This document shows, one piece after another, positions 25,309 to 34,941 of a stretch of 64,000 bases of DNA. Each line of letters starts with the position of its first letter. Position 1 is the stretch's first letter. Origin of the DNA: DATEDA01 sp963789885 (GTDB lineage Bacteria > Pseudomonadota > Gammaproteobacteria > Burkholderiales > SG8-39); NCBI GenBank assembly GCA_963789885.1, contig CAWBNB010000017.1, forward strand, positions 27,991-91,990, read 5' to 3'. The position numbers and the translations under genes are program-made. The notes below the pieces were generated by a model. The model saw only the letters and a program-made list of their open reading frames with translations. It ran no database searches and had not been told where the DNA came from.

Positions 25309-26906
25309 TCGCCGATCCTCCGCGCCACCGTGACCGTGAACTCCGGCACCCCAGCGGACGCCTCGATTCCGGTGTCGCCGCTGAGCCGCGTCTGCGAGCC
25401 GGTCTCGAACGGCATCTTCGCCTGGAGCACCTCGACCCCGGGACGTTTGCGAAGCGCGTCGAGGAACTCGTTGATCGTGAGGTTGATGCTGCGGTAGTCG
25501 GTGGTCTTGACCCCCATGACCTTGCCGGTCAGCTCCGCCACCTCGTACAAGCCGCCGCTCGCGGAGCCCGGCGCCGCCGGTGGCGGCACCGGCGCCGCCT
25601 GCGCCCCGCCCGCCGGAGGCCGCGCCCCGCTGGCGTCCTTGATGCGGTCCTTCGGGTTCACCGCCAGTGCCCACTGGACTCGCTCGACCTCGATCTTGGG
25701 CGAGGCGTCGACGGCGCGGGACACCTCGACGATGAGCCGGTCCGGGGTGGCGGACTGCTTGCTGAGGAGCCCCCATTTCTGCATGGTCACGCGCAAGTTC
25801 TCGGTCGTGGTCGGGAGCTTGGGGAAGCGCGCCGTCACGCGGGCGTAGGCGTCGGCCGCGGCGCGGACGCGATCGCGATCGACCTGCGCCTGGTCCTCGA
25901 GGCGGAAGTACTGCATGAGCTGCAGACCGGCGTAACCGAGCATCACCAGGCACACCACCGCTCCGCCGGTGATCAGGCCGGCGCGCAGCTGGCGCACGCG
26001 ATAGAACTGGCGGAGGTTCTCCCCGGCGTACTGCTCGGCCGGGGCGTGCCGGGCGAGGAGATGCAGGTACAGCACCTCCGCGCCAGACCCTTCCGGATAG
26101 TCCCTGAGCCCGATCGCGCTCGCGGCCTCGCCGAGCTCGATCACCCCGATCCTGACCTGCGGCATGCTCGGGGCCGCCGCCTGCACCCGCCGCTTCTCGC
26201 CGTTCGGCGCGACCAGCACCGCGTCGATCGGCCCGCCCTCGCGCGCGACCACCCGCATCGCGGTGAGGTACTGGTAGACGCGCGTCGTCTCGCGATCGAA
26301 CGCCTCGGCGACCCGGTTCGGATCGGCGGCGTCGGCCGCCTCCAGCGGTCCGAGGCGACTGAAGCGGATCCGCCCGCCCTCGACGAAGCTCTGGCGCAGG
26401 CCCGCCTGCTGGAGCGTCACGAGCAGCACCGGCGCCTTCTTCGGGCCGATCTTGCGCGCGAGCTGCGGTGCGACAAGCGCCACCGAGTACACGCCCGCGA
26501 CCGCCGCCTCCCGCTCGCGCAGCACGTTCAGCCAGGGCTGGAACTGCGCGTTGTTCGTGAACGAGCTGAGCAGGAGCCGCTCGTCGCGGCGCTGGGTCTT
26601 CTCGAACCCGAGGGAGAGGGCGAGCGAGAGGCTCGTGTCGCGGTAGCGCTGCGCGAGCTTGCGGCCGACCAGCGTGCGGCGGTCCGCACCCCGCACGAAC
26701 GGGATCGTCTCCTGGTGGAAATCCTCCTCCACGATGTCCACCAGCACGTAGAAGAGGCCGGTGGGCGCGGCCCGGAACTGGGCCGCGAAGGCCTGTGCGC
26801 CCTCCTCGTTGTTGGCGAAGGACGACTCGACCGTGAGGCGGCCGTGCGTCGAGCGGTACAGCACCACCCGGGTCGCGGCGAAGTAGAGGAGGCGTTTCTC
26901 GGCCAT
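25305..26906 (-). CDS. PilM/PilN-like (GspL/MshI-like) assembly platform protein
   Basis: A 533-residue protein with a cytoplasmic N-terminal domain (about 1–300; MAEKRLLYFAATRVVLYRST...), one membrane helix near 305–325 (AGLITGGAVVCLVMLGYAGL), then a periplasmic coiled region and a beta-alpha domain ending in FTVTVARRI. This bitopic layout is that of GspL or a PilM–PilN fusion, which anchors the assembly ATPase. The actin-like motifs of PilM are not obvious. ATG at 26906 is taken because a long in-frame upstream extension would run through the GspF-like gene. A Pro/Ala-rich insert is near residue 435–460. Confidence 0.7.
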   Translation of the reverse strand: MAEKRLLYFAATRVVLYRSTHGRLTVESSFANNEEGAQAFAAQFRAAPTGLFYVLVDIVEEDFHQETIPFVRGADRRTLVGRKLAQRYRDTSLSLALSLGFEKTQRRDERLLLSSFTNNAQFQPWLNVLREREAAVAGVYSVALVAPQLARKIGPKKAPVLLVTLQQAGLRQSFVEGGRIRFSRLGPLEAADAADPNRVAEAFDRETTRVYQYLTAMRVVAREGGPIDAVLVAPNGEKRRVQAAAPSMPQVRIGVIELGEAASAIGLRDYPEGSGAEVLYLHLLARHAPAEQYAGENLRQFYRVRQLRAGLITGGAVVCLVMLGYAGLQLMQYFRLEDQAQVDRDRVRAAADAYARVTARFPKLPTTTENLRVTMQKWGLLSKQSATPDRLIVEVSRAVDASPKIEVERVQWALAVNPKDRIKDASGARPPAGGAQAAPVPPPAAPGSASGGLYEVAELTGKVMGVKTTDYRSINLTINEFLDALRKRPGVEVLQAKMPFETGSQTRLSGDTGIEASAGVPEFTVTVARRIGE

Positions 26907-26911
26907 GCGCT

Positions 26912-28111
26912 TCAGAACTTGAGCTTGCTGATCATGTCGTAGATCGGCCCGAGGACCGACAGCATCACCCAGCCGAGCAGCACGCCCATCACCACCGTCA
27001 GCGTGGGTTCGATCATGACCTGGATCTTGGCGATGCCCTCGCGGACCTCGCGGTTGTAGAAGTAGCTCACGTTCGCGAGCGCGGTGTCGAGCGCGCCGGT
27101 GCTCTCGCCGACCCGGAGCATGCGCACGACGAGCGGCGGGAACATGCCGACGTCCTGGAACGCCGCGGTGACGTTCTTGCCTTCGCCGATCTCCTGGCCG
27201 ACGTTGTGCAGGGCTTCCTGGATCACCGCGTTGCCGGTGGTCTCCTCGGAGCTGCGGATGGCGTCGAGGATCGTGATCCCCGAGGAGTACATGAGTGCGA
27301 ACACGCTCGCGAACCGCGACAGGATGATCTTGCGGAGGATCGGTCCGATGACCGGGAGCTGGAGCTTGAGCCCGTCGAGCCGGTAGCGCAGGACCGGGTT
27401 CGTCTGGGCCGCGAACTTGATCCCGAAGAAGATGATGAACGGCGCCGAGAGCACGATCCACCAGAAGCTCACCAGGAAGTTCGAGACCGCGATCAGGAGC
27501 CGCGTGTGCAGCGGGAGGGTCTGGCCCATCGTCTTGATCAAGCTGACCATCTGCGGAACCAGGTAGACCATCAGGAAGAACGTCACCCCGAGCACCACCG
27601 CGCCGACGAACAGGGGATACATCACCAGTTTTTTCGTCTGCGCCTTGAGCTCGTCCTCCCACTTCAGGTTCTCGACCAGGCTGCGGAGCACTTCCGGGAG
27701 CCGGCCCGTCTCCTCGCCGGCCTTCACGAGCGCGCGAAACACCGGGCTGAACGTCTCGGGGTAGTTGCTCAGCGCGCCGGAGAGGTTCTGTCCGCCCTGA
27801 ATGCCTTCGATCAGGCCGGAGATCACCTCCCGGAACCGGGGGTTCTCGACGCTGTCGCGGAGATCGGTGAGCCCTTCGACGACCGGCACGCCGGAGGAGC
27901 TGAGCTGCTCGAGATGGAAGCAGAAATTGATGAGCTCCGGCCGCTTCACCCCGCGGCCGAAGCCCACGGCGCGCTTGGTCGGTCCGCCGACGACCAGGTC
28001 GAGTCCCATGCGCTTCAGGCGCAACTCGAGGTCGACCACGTTCAACGCGTCGATCTGGCCGAGGATGGCCTTCCCGTTCACGTCGATCGCCTTGTAATTG
28101 AAGAGCGCCAT
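26912..28111 (-). CDS. mshG: Type II secretion/type IV pilus platform protein (MshG/GspF/PilC family)
   Basis: A 399-residue inner-membrane platform protein with two GspF repeats. Each ends in membrane helices (about 170–200, 220–245 and 370–395), with family motifs VKAGEETGRLPEVL and RVGESTGALDTAL. It works with the ATPase MshE to move pilin subunits into the fibre. It follows mshE after a 122-base gap that holds a GC-rich hairpin, and the next gene starts five bases after its stop. Confidence 0.92.
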   Translation of the reverse strand: MALFNYKAIDVNGKAILGQIDALNVVDLELRLKRMGLDLVVGGPTKRAVGFGRGVKRPELINFCFHLEQLSSSGVPVVEGLTDLRDSVENPRFREVISGLIEGIQGGQNLSGALSNYPETFSPVFRALVKAGEETGRLPEVLRSLVENLKWEDELKAQTKKLVMYPLFVGAVVLGVTFFLMVYLVPQMVSLIKTMGQTLPLHTRLLIAVSNFLVSFWWIVLSAPFIIFFGIKFAAQTNPVLRYRLDGLKLQLPVIGPILRKIILSRFASVFALMYSSGITILDAIRSSEETTGNAVIQEALHNVGQEIGEGKNVTAAFQDVGMFPPLVVRMLRVGESTGALDTALANVSYFYNREVREGIAKIQVMIEPTLTVVMGVLLGWVMLSVLGPIYDMISKLKF

Positions 28112-28188
28112 TGGCGGGCCGGATTTCTGCCGAAGCTGGAGGATAACGCTTTGTCGCGCCGAGGAAAACTCGCAAATTCCGGCCCCGC

Positions 28189-28225
28189 GTGACCCCCGTC
28201 ACGCGGGCTCCCCGGCGGGGGTTAC
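28189..28225. repeat. GC-rich inverted repeat between mshE and mshG
   Basis: GTGACCCCCG (28189–28198) and CGGGGGTTAC (28216–28225) pair with one mismatch around a 17-base centre. It may slow or partly end transcription inside the operon; there is no T-run. Confidence 0.45.
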
Positions 28226-28233
28226 ACGGGGGC

Positions 28234-29946
28234 TTACATGCGGTCGGTGAGGTCGACCACCCGCATCAGCTCGTCGATCGAGGTGGACCCGTCGAGGACC
28301 CGCCGGGCGCCGTCGTCGGCGAGGGTGCGGAAACCCTTGGCGAGGGCCGACTTGAGGAGCTCGCGGGCGGTTGCCTTGTTCGCCATCAGCTCGTCGATCT
28401 CGCCGTCGATCTTCAGGAGCTCCATGATCGCGAGACGTCCGCGGTACCCCTGATAGTCGCAGTGGTCGCAGCCGACCGCCCGATACAGCGTCGGGGGCTT
28501 CGCGTCCGGCTTCACGCCGAGGAGCTTGCAGTCGCCGGCGTTCGCGACATAGGGCTGCCGGCAGTGGCGGCAGAGCTTGCGGACGAGGCGCTGGGCGACC
28601 ACGCCGATGATGTTGCCGGCCATGATCTCCGGGGAGAGGCCGATGTCGACGAGACGCGGGACCGCGCCGAGCGAGGAGTTGGTGTGGAGCGTCGAGTAAA
28701 CCTGATGGCCCGTCATCGCGGCGCGGAAGGCCATCTGGGCGGTGTCCTCGTCGCGGATCTCGCCCACCAGGATCACGTCCGGATCCTGCCGCATCAGCGA
28801 CCGGATGCCGTTCGCGAAATCGAGCTTCGCCGCCTCGTTGACCGAGGTCTGGCGGATCAGCGTCATCGGGTACTCGACCGGATCTTCCAGGGTCATGACG
28901 TTGATGCCGTCATGGTTGATGTGGTTGAGGATCGAGTAGAGCGTGGTCGTCTTGCCGCTGCCGGTCGGGCCGGTCACGAGGATGATCCCCTCGGGCCGCT
29001 GGATCATCTTCTTCAGCATCGAGAGCTGCTCGGGCTGCAGCCCGAGCTGGTCGAGCGGCACGATGCCCTTCTGGCGGTCGAGGATCCGCAGGACGATGTT
29101 CTCGCCGTGCGTCGTGACCTGCGAGGCCACCCGGAAGTCCACCTGCCGGCCGGTGAGCGAGAGCGAGATCCGGCCGTCCTGCGGTGCGCGGGTCTCGGCG
29201 ATGTTCATCTTCGCCATCACCTTGATGCGCACCGCCATCGCCGGCCAGTAGGTCTTGTGCAGGCTGCGGATCTGCCGCAGCACGCCGTCGATCCGGTAGC
29301 GGATGCGCAGGAAGTTCTGCTCCGGCTCGAAGTGGATGTCCGAGGCGGCGCGCTCGACTGCGTCGGCGAGGAGCGCCGAGATCAGGCGCACCACCGGCTG
29401 CGAGTACTCGTCGCCGCTCGCCTGCAGGCTCTGGTAGTCGATCTCCCCGGTCTCGATCTCGTGCAGGATGCCGTCGATCGAGAGCTCGTGGCCGTAGAAC
29501 TGCTCGATGGCGCGGGCGATCTCCGATTCGCCCGCGAGCCGGAGCTCGATCTCGTGCTCGCCGCGCAGCTGCGCCCGCACCTGGTCGAGCGCGACGATGT
29601 TGTTCGTGTCCGAGATCGCGAGGATCAGGCGCTTGCGGTCCTTGTCGAGCGCGACCGGGAAGAGGTTGTGCCGCTTGGCGAACTCGCGCGGCACGATCCG
29701 GATTGCCCCGGGGTCGACGACGATCTGCGACAGGTCGACCGACTGCAGCCCGAGCTTCTCGCTCAGGGCATCGCGCAGCGTGGCTTCGGAGACGAAACCG
29801 AGCTGCACCAATAGCTTCCCCACCGGCTGGCGGGATTTCAGCTGCTCGAGCAGGGCGATCCGCAGCTGATCCTCGGTGAGGATCCCCTGCGAAATCAGAA
29901 TCTGCCCGATGTGCCGCTTGGCTTGCGGGGATGCCGGGGAATTCAT
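28234..29946 (-). CDS. mshE: Pilus/type II secretion assembly ATPase (MshE/GspE/PilB family)
   Basis: A 570-residue hexameric secretion ATPase. The N-terminal MshEN domain (about 10–150: IGQILISQGILTEDQLRIAL, LGLQSVDL) is followed by the catalytic part with Walker A GPTGSGKT, Asp box LEDPVEY, Walker B RQDPDVILVGEIRD and His box TGHQVYSTLHTN. Four cysteines (CRHC and CDHC) form the zinc site of extension ATPases. MshEN domains in this family can bind cyclic di-GMP; the two L/V-G-x-L-L-like motifs suggest this is possible here. No retraction ATPase (PilT) is in the window. Confidence 0.94.
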   Translation of the reverse strand: MNSPASPQAKRHIGQILISQGILTEDQLRIALLEQLKSRQPVGKLLVQLGFVSEATLRDALSEKLGLQSVDLSQIVVDPGAIRIVPREFAKRHNLFPVALDKDRKRLILAISDTNNIVALDQVRAQLRGEHEIELRLAGESEIARAIEQFYGHELSIDGILHEIETGEIDYQSLQASGDEYSQPVVRLISALLADAVERAASDIHFEPEQNFLRIRYRIDGVLRQIRSLHKTYWPAMAVRIKVMAKMNIAETRAPQDGRISLSLTGRQVDFRVASQVTTHGENIVLRILDRQKGIVPLDQLGLQPEQLSMLKKMIQRPEGIILVTGPTGSGKTTTLYSILNHINHDGINVMTLEDPVEYPMTLIRQTSVNEAAKLDFANGIRSLMRQDPDVILVGEIRDEDTAQMAFRAAMTGHQVYSTLHTNSSLGAVPRLVDIGLSPEIMAGNIIGVVAQRLVRKLCRHCRQPYVANAGDCKLLGVKPDAKPPTLYRAVGCDHCDYQGYRGRLAIMELLKIDGEIDELMANKATARELLKSALAKGFRTLADDGARRVLDGSTSIDELMRVVDLTDRM

Positions 29947-29963
29947 TGAACGGGTGGGGCCCG

Positions 29964-31352
29964 TCAGCGCGTCAGTTCACGGATTCTTGCTTCGACTTGG
30001 ATGCTATTGAATCCCACCGCGCGGTTCCCGGCAAGCGCCAGCGCCCGGCGGTAGTACTCGAGCGCCAGCTTCCTCTGGCCGAGGTGATCCAGGCTGACCG
30101 CGAGGTTGTAGGCGTAGTCAGGATTGTCCGAGTCGGCGGAAAAAGCCCTGAAATAAGCCGCTTGGGCGTCCGACCACCGCCCTTGGGCGGCGTATTGGTT
30201 ACCGAGCGGAAAGTTCAGGAAGGCCGCTTCCGGCTGCTGCGTGAGCATGTTCTTGATGCGGCTCTCGGACTGGAGCGGATCGGTCTGCCCGCGCAGCGAG
30301 ATCAGGCCAGCCTGTGCGTACGGGTCGCGCGGATCGAGTTCGAGCACCCGCAGATACCGTACCTCGGCGGCCTCGAAATTCTGGGTGCGTGCATCGATCG
30401 TCGCAAGTCCGAGCAGCGCATCACGGTCGCGCGGGTTCGCACGGAGCGCGCGCTGGTAAGCGTCCCGCGCGCGCGGGAGATCGCCCGCCTGGAGTGCTTC
30501 CCAGGCGCTCTCGACCACCGGATCGACGTGCGGGCCGCCGGTCGTGACCCGGATCGGCAAACTCGGCGCCGTCGCGGCGGCGCGGGGCTCGCCGCCCTCG
30601 CCCGGGGCGGGCGCCGGCCGTGCGCTAGCCGGGCGCGACGATTCGGGCCGGCTCGTCCGCGTCACGCCCGAGGGCGTCGGTTGCGGCGCGGGCGGAACTG
30701 CTGCGGCCGCAGCTGCCGGCGCGGTCTGCGCCAAGGTGGTCGGTGCGGGGCTTGCCGTCTGAGTCGGATCGCTCGGTGTCGGTGCCGGGGCGGACGCCGT
30801 CGGTGCCTGCGTCGCAGCGGGCGGCTGTGGCGGCGTGGCGGCTGCGGTCACGGGTTGCGGCGCCTTTGCCGCCGGCGCCGGGCTGTAGAAGGACGGCCGG
30901 GGTCCGAAGAACTCCCAGGCGAAGTAGCCCAGCGTGCCGACGATGGCGATGCCCAGGACCCCCACGACGATGTAGAACGGACGCCGCGGGTCGTAGTCGG
31001 GGGTCTTGGCCTCGAACATCTGCCGCGCGGCGGCGCGATCGTCGTTCTCGGTCGCTGCGGTCGCGCTCGCCGCTGAGGCGGCCGGCGCGAGGCCCGCCGC
31101 GGCGGTCGCCGACGGTGCGTCGCGGCGTGCGCCGGCCGAGGGCAGGTCTTCGGAGAGGATCTCGAGCGGCTGCGTGATGTCGGGCAGCCGGTCGCGGGTG
31201 ATTAGCGGGCGCTCGCCGGCGTCGGCGGGCGTCGGCTCCAGCGAGAGTCCGACCCCCAAGTCGGCCGGCGCGACGGTGTCTTCGCCCTGTTGCCCCGAGG
31301 CGTTCTGCTTGGCGAGCTCCGCCTTCTTCAGGGCCTCGAGCAACAAGCTCAC
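29964..31352 (-). CDS. TPR protein of pilus assembly (MshN-like)
   Basis: 462 residues: a short N-terminal motif SLLLEALKKAELAKQ typical of this family, one membrane helix (about 130–150, FYIVVGVLGIAIVGTLGYFA), a long Ala/Pro/Thr-rich linker, and C-terminal TPR repeats (about 275–455, e.g. ARDAYQRALRANPRDRDALL). The layout and position after the secretin match MshN. GTG at 31352 overlaps the secretin stop (GTGA) and puts the conserved SLLLEALKKAE directly at the N-terminus; an ATG three codons upstream is less likely. Confidence 0.8.
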   Translation of the reverse strand: MSLLLEALKKAELAKQNASGQQGEDTVAPADLGVGLSLEPTPADAGERPLITRDRLPDITQPLEILSEDLPSAGARRDAPSATAAAGLAPAASAASATAATENDDRAAARQMFEAKTPDYDPRRPFYIVVGVLGIAIVGTLGYFAWEFFGPRPSFYSPAPAAKAPQPVTAAATPPQPPAATQAPTASAPAPTPSDPTQTASPAPTTLAQTAPAAAAAAVPPAPQPTPSGVTRTSRPESSRPASARPAPAPGEGGEPRAAATAPSLPIRVTTGGPHVDPVVESAWEALQAGDLPRARDAYQRALRANPRDRDALLGLATIDARTQNFEAAEVRYLRVLELDPRDPYAQAGLISLRGQTDPLQSESRIKNMLTQQPEAAFLNFPLGNQYAAQGRWSDAQAAYFRAFSADSDNPDYAYNLAVSLDHLGQRKLALEYYRRALALAGNRAVGFNSIQVEARIRELTR

Positions 31353-33135
31353 TGCGGGCACCCCACGTCGACCCGGAAGTCGCAGGGCCGCTTGGCCGGA
31401 TTCGGCTGGGACATGAAGTCCTCGCCCGGCGCGAACACGCGGTAGCCACGATAGTCGCCCTCGAGGCTCGGATCACGGATGACCAGCGGCCGGAGAAAGA
31501 TCACCAGCTCGGTCTTCGGTTGAGGATGTTGCCGGTTGGAGAGCGCGTCCCCGATGAACGGGATCCGGTTGAGGAACGGGATCGAGGCCTGCTGGTCGCT
31601 CAGCGAGTCCTGGATCAGCCCGCCCATGACCGCCATCTGTCCGCTCGACAGCTTGATCACCGACTCCATCTCGCGGATCACGATCTGCGGGATCTGGTTC
31701 GGAATGGCGAGACCCGGGGTCGGATCCTGCACGAACGAGCTGATCCGCGAGATCGTCGGCTTCACGTTGAGCAGCACGCCGTCGGCGTCGCTGATCTGCG
31801 GCGTGATGTTGAGGACGACTCCGACCGGAACGGTCTGCGGCACCGCAGTGAACGACTGGAGGTTTCCGGCGTTCACCGTTCCCCTGACTGATCTGCGAGG
31901 CGATGTTGAAGTAGACGACGTTCTCGACCACTTTGAGCAAGGCGGTCTGGTTGTTGATGACCGAGATGCGAGGCGACGACAGCACGCGCACGTTCCCGAA
32001 CGTTTCGAGCAGTTTCAGGCTCGCCAGGAAGCTCGCGGAGGTGTACGCGAGGGTGAGGAAACTCGCCGGTGGGCGTCACTGTCGACGCCGACCCTGCGGC
32101 AGGATGCCGCCGGAGAAGCCGGCGGTACCGGTGCGCAGAATGTTGAAGTCGATCCCCTGCTGGTAGTTGTTGTTGAGCTGCACGTCGACGATCGTCACCT
32201 CGATCAGGACCTGGCGCTTGGCGTTCACCAGGACCTGGTCGAGGAACTCCTGGAGCTTGTCGTGCTGGCGCAGGGTCGCGCGGACGTGAGGATCCCGGCT
32301 TCGGGATTCGCGATCACCGACGACGCCTCGCGGAACGTCACGTTCGGAGCCCGCCCCCAGCGCAGCGACTGCGACTCCACCGGCTGAGCGCGCACCGGAC
32401 GCCCCGCCAGCCCCGGGCTGTCCGGGGGCCCCGGCCGCTGGTGGCGGCGGAGCGGGCGCCACGCCACCGCCGGGCAGGATCTTGTCGGTCTCGCGCAGGA
32501 TCTCCTCGACGTTCTTAACGACCGTCTTCCAGAAGTCGTTGGCGCTGCGATTCTGGACCGAGACGCGCGAGGTGTTCTGCCCGGCGCCACCGCCACCAGA
32601 CGCGGCGCCACCGCCGGCGCGCGCGCCGCCCGCGCCGCCGGCCCACCTGCCCCACGATCTCGGACGACACGCTGACCGTGCCCTGCGTCGAGCGCTCCAT
32701 GTTGACGTAATCGATCTTGTAGATCCGCAGGTACGGCGAGTCGGGCATCACGAGCAGGTTCGGACCGTTGAGCTCGTACCGCATATCGACCTGCTTGGCG
32801 ATGCGGGTGAGGAGCTGGGGCAAGGTCTGATCGATCGCGTTGAGCGTCACCGCGCCGGTGATCCCCGGATGGATGTCGACATTGACTTTTGCGTCGCGCG
32901 CGAGCGCGAAGAGGAGCTCGCGAACGTTTACGTTGTTGACGACGACGCTGTAGGTCTCAGCGCGTACGGTCGGCCGCGGCTTGGGCGGGACGGGGACCGC
33001 CTGAACCGGCGGGGGAATCGTCGCACTGGAGGTGCCGACGGTCTGGTCCTGCATGTGACCAGCCGAGGGCTTCATCGGCTGGAAGCACCCGGTCAGGGCG
33101 ATCCCGAGACCGCAGACGAGCAGCTTCTTGACCAT
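31349..33135 (-). pseudogene. mshL: Outer-membrane secretin (MshL/PilQ family), multiply frameshifted
   Basis: All parts of a secretin are recognisable but spread over three frames. The N-terminus is a lipoprotein signal (LGIALTGC) with a STN/N0-like domain (VNNVNVRELLFALARDAKVN). Next come a Gly-rich stretch, WKTVVKNVEEILRETDKIL, LIEVTIVDVQLNNNYQQGID, VLSSPRISVINNQTALLKVV, and the secretin core with MAVMGGLIQDSL and RIPFIGDALS. Frame changes are needed near 32640, 32400, 32284, 32085, 32062 and 31878. Conservation is kept in every segment with no stops in the right frames, which favours assembly indels over old decay. Without it the machine would have no outer-membrane pore. Confidence 0.85.
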
Positions 33136-33191
33136 GCCTCCCCGACTCCCAATGCGCGCTGGCGCTGAAGCCCCTAAGGACCCGAAAAGCC

Positions 33192-33200
33192 AGTATAACA
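33192..33200 (-). promoter_or_regulatory. Extended −10 promoter for the secretin operon
   Basis: The minus strand has TGTTATACT, an extended −10 (TGn plus TATACT), about 55 bases upstream of the secretin ATG. The surrounding 60 bases are the most AT-rich in this region. No strong −35 is seen. Confidence 0.45.
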
Positions 33201-33268
33201 AAACACTCTAAGAAACTGTTTTATCGGCGCAAAGCGTTTGTGGCCTAGTGCCGGATCCGGGTGAGAAC

Positions 33269-34771
33269 TTATTCCTGGTTCTGCCGGCGCATGACGCCGA
33301 TGCTGCGATGGAACGGCCCGCGCGACTTGAACGACGTCGGCAGGTCGCCCATGGCGGTGATGGTGTCCTCCAGGGTCGGATAGTTGCCGTAGGTCACGCC
33401 GTAGAACTGCCGGCCGTTCTGCTTGACGCCGTAAAGATAGACGTCCTCGAGGTTGACCGTCTGCGTGGCCTCCTCGAGAAACCGCTCGATCGCCTGTGGG
33501 TCAACGGCGGTCATCAGCTGGATCGTCCACGTTCCGTTCGGTGCAGTCTTCAGCCACTTTTGCGTCGCAGCGAACCGCTCCTGCGCGAGCTTTCCGGAAG
33601 CGGGCGGTCGGGCACCGGTCGGCGTTGCCGGCGGCTGCACGACACTGGGCGCCTCGGGCGCGGGCGGGGTGGCTGGCGTCACCGGGATTGCGGGCACCGC
33701 GGCGACCGTCGCGACTGCTGCGGGCGACGGGACGGCCGGCGATGCCTCGGGCGCAGGGCTCGCTTTCGCCGCGGGCGCCTCCTGGGGCGGGCCGGGGGAA
33801 GCGGTCGGTGCGGTCGCCACGGACGCGTTTGCCGGGCTGGCGGCTGCGGCGACGCTCCGTGCCGCACCGGACTGGTTCCAGAGGTGCATGCCCACCCCGA
33901 CGAGCAGCCCCGCGGCCAGACCTGCGGCGACGAGCCACCAGGCGTTCGGAACGGCGCGCCGCCGGCTCCCGAACTCTGAGTCGCGGACCGCCGCGCGCGC
34001 GTGTTTGGCGGTGACCTGGTGCGTGCCGTCGGCGAATGCCGCGAGCAGCGACTTGTCGGCGAGGATGTTGATGCGCCGGGTCAGACCCTGCGAGGACTGG
34101 GCGATGAGCTTCATCGCGGGTGGCGCGAAAACGCTGGGCCCGCGGTAGCCCGCCGCCCGCATGCGGAAGTCGACGTAGCTCTCGACGTCCGAACGCACCA
34201 GCGGCTCGAGCTTGAAGCCGTGCGTGATCCGCTCCTTCAGCTGGCGCATGTTCGGCAGCGCGAGATGCTGGTCGAGCTCGGGCTGGCCGAACAGCACGAT
34301 CTGCAGGAGCTTGTGCCGGTTCGACTCGAGGTTCGAGAGGAGGCGGATCTCCTCCAGCGTCTCGATCGGCATCGCGTGCGCCTCGTCGATCAGTACGACG
34401 ACGCGCCGGCCGGCGGCGTAGAGCTTGATGAGGCGCTCCTGCAGCGCCCGCAGCAGGATCGTGACCCGCTCGCCGCGCGACTCGACCTGCAGGTCGGCGG
34501 CGATCACATGCAGGATCTCGTCCCGGGACAGGGACGGGTTCGCGAGATAGATCGTCTCGACGCTCTTTGGCAAGCGCTCGACCAGCACCCGGCACAGCAT
34601 GGTCTTGCCGCTGCCGACCTCGCCGGTGACCTTGACGATGCCTTCGTCGTGAGTGATCGCGTAGAGCAGGGCTTCCAGCGTCGCGCCCCGATTCGCCCCC
34701 GAGAAGAAGAACTCGGTATGGGGAGTGATGCGGAAAGGTGGCTCGTTCAGGCCGAAATGGCTCAGATACAT
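33269..34771 (-). CDS. mshM: ExeA/MshM-like AAA+ ATPase with SPOR-like domain
   Basis: 500 residues. The N-terminal ATPase (YLSHFGLNEPPFRITPHTEF, Walker A GEVGSGKT, Walker B VVVLIDEAHAM) matches the GspA/ExeA family, which helps the secretin assemble through the cell wall. A membrane helix (about 280–300) follows, then a Pro/Ala-rich periplasmic linker, and a C-terminal SPOR-like peptidoglycan-binding domain (WTIQLMTAVDPQAIERFL, YGVTYGNYPTLEDT). This gene leads the operon M-L-N-E-G; a promoter candidate lies just upstream. Confidence 0.9.
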   Translation of the reverse strand: MYLSHFGLNEPPFRITPHTEFFFSGANRGATLEALLYAITHDEGIVKVTGEVGSGKTMLCRVLVERLPKSVETIYLANPSLSRDEILHVIAADLQVESRGERVTILLRALQERLIKLYAAGRRVVVLIDEAHAMPIETLEEIRLLSNLESNRHKLLQIVLFGQPELDQHLALPNMRQLKERITHGFKLEPLVRSDVESYVDFRMRAAGYRGPSVFAPPAMKLIAQSSQGLTRRINILADKSLLAAFADGTHQVTAKHARAAVRDSEFGSRRRAVPNAWWLVAAGLAAGLLVGVGMHLWNQSGAARSVAAAASPANASVATAPTASPGPPQEAPAAKASPAPEASPAVPSPAAVATVAAVPAIPVTPATPPAPEAPSVVQPPATPTGARPPASGKLAQERFAATQKWLKTAPNGTWTIQLMTAVDPQAIERFLEEATQTVNLEDVYLYGVKQNGRQFYGVTYGNYPTLEDTITAMGDLPTSFKSRGPFHRSIGVMRRQNQE

Positions 34772-34797
34772 GGGGTTGCGCGCTTTATGTCACCCTC

Positions 34798-34827
34798 ATA
34801 ATGAGCGCAGTCCGGGGTTCATTACAA
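34798..34827 (-). promoter_or_regulatory. Candidate sigma70 promoter of the pilus assembly operon
   Basis: On the minus strand TTGTAA and CATTAT are 18 bases apart, each with four of six consensus bases, some 25–30 bases before the mshM ATG. No −24/−12 element was found in this gap, so unlike the prepilins the assembly genes may be under the housekeeping sigma factor. Confidence 0.35.
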
Positions 34828-34860
34828 GGGGGGTGCCCACGCGCGGCCCCCGGGGATTGA

Positions 34861-34881
34861 AAGGGGGCGGGCAGCCCCCTT
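34861..34881. repeat. GC-run hairpin between response regulator and mshM
   Basis: AAGGGGGC and GCCCCCTT (8 bp each, five-base loop). On the minus strand it follows the response regulator stop by about 60 bases but has no U-run; a second short palindrome, GTCGCGCG-A-CGCGCGAC, is at 34923–34939. Together they may end the regulator transcript weakly. Confidence 0.45.
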
Positions 34882-34941
34882 GTTCGTACGATCGCCAAGG
34901 AATCGTGCAAGAAGCAGGTTAGGTCGCGCGACGCGCGACAG

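Noticed and set aside
26907..28202. In-frame upstream extension of the PilMN-like protein by more than 400 residues
   Set aside because: The extension is an out-of-frame reading of the MshG gene; the ATG at 26906 gives a sensible N-terminus close behind the mshG stop.
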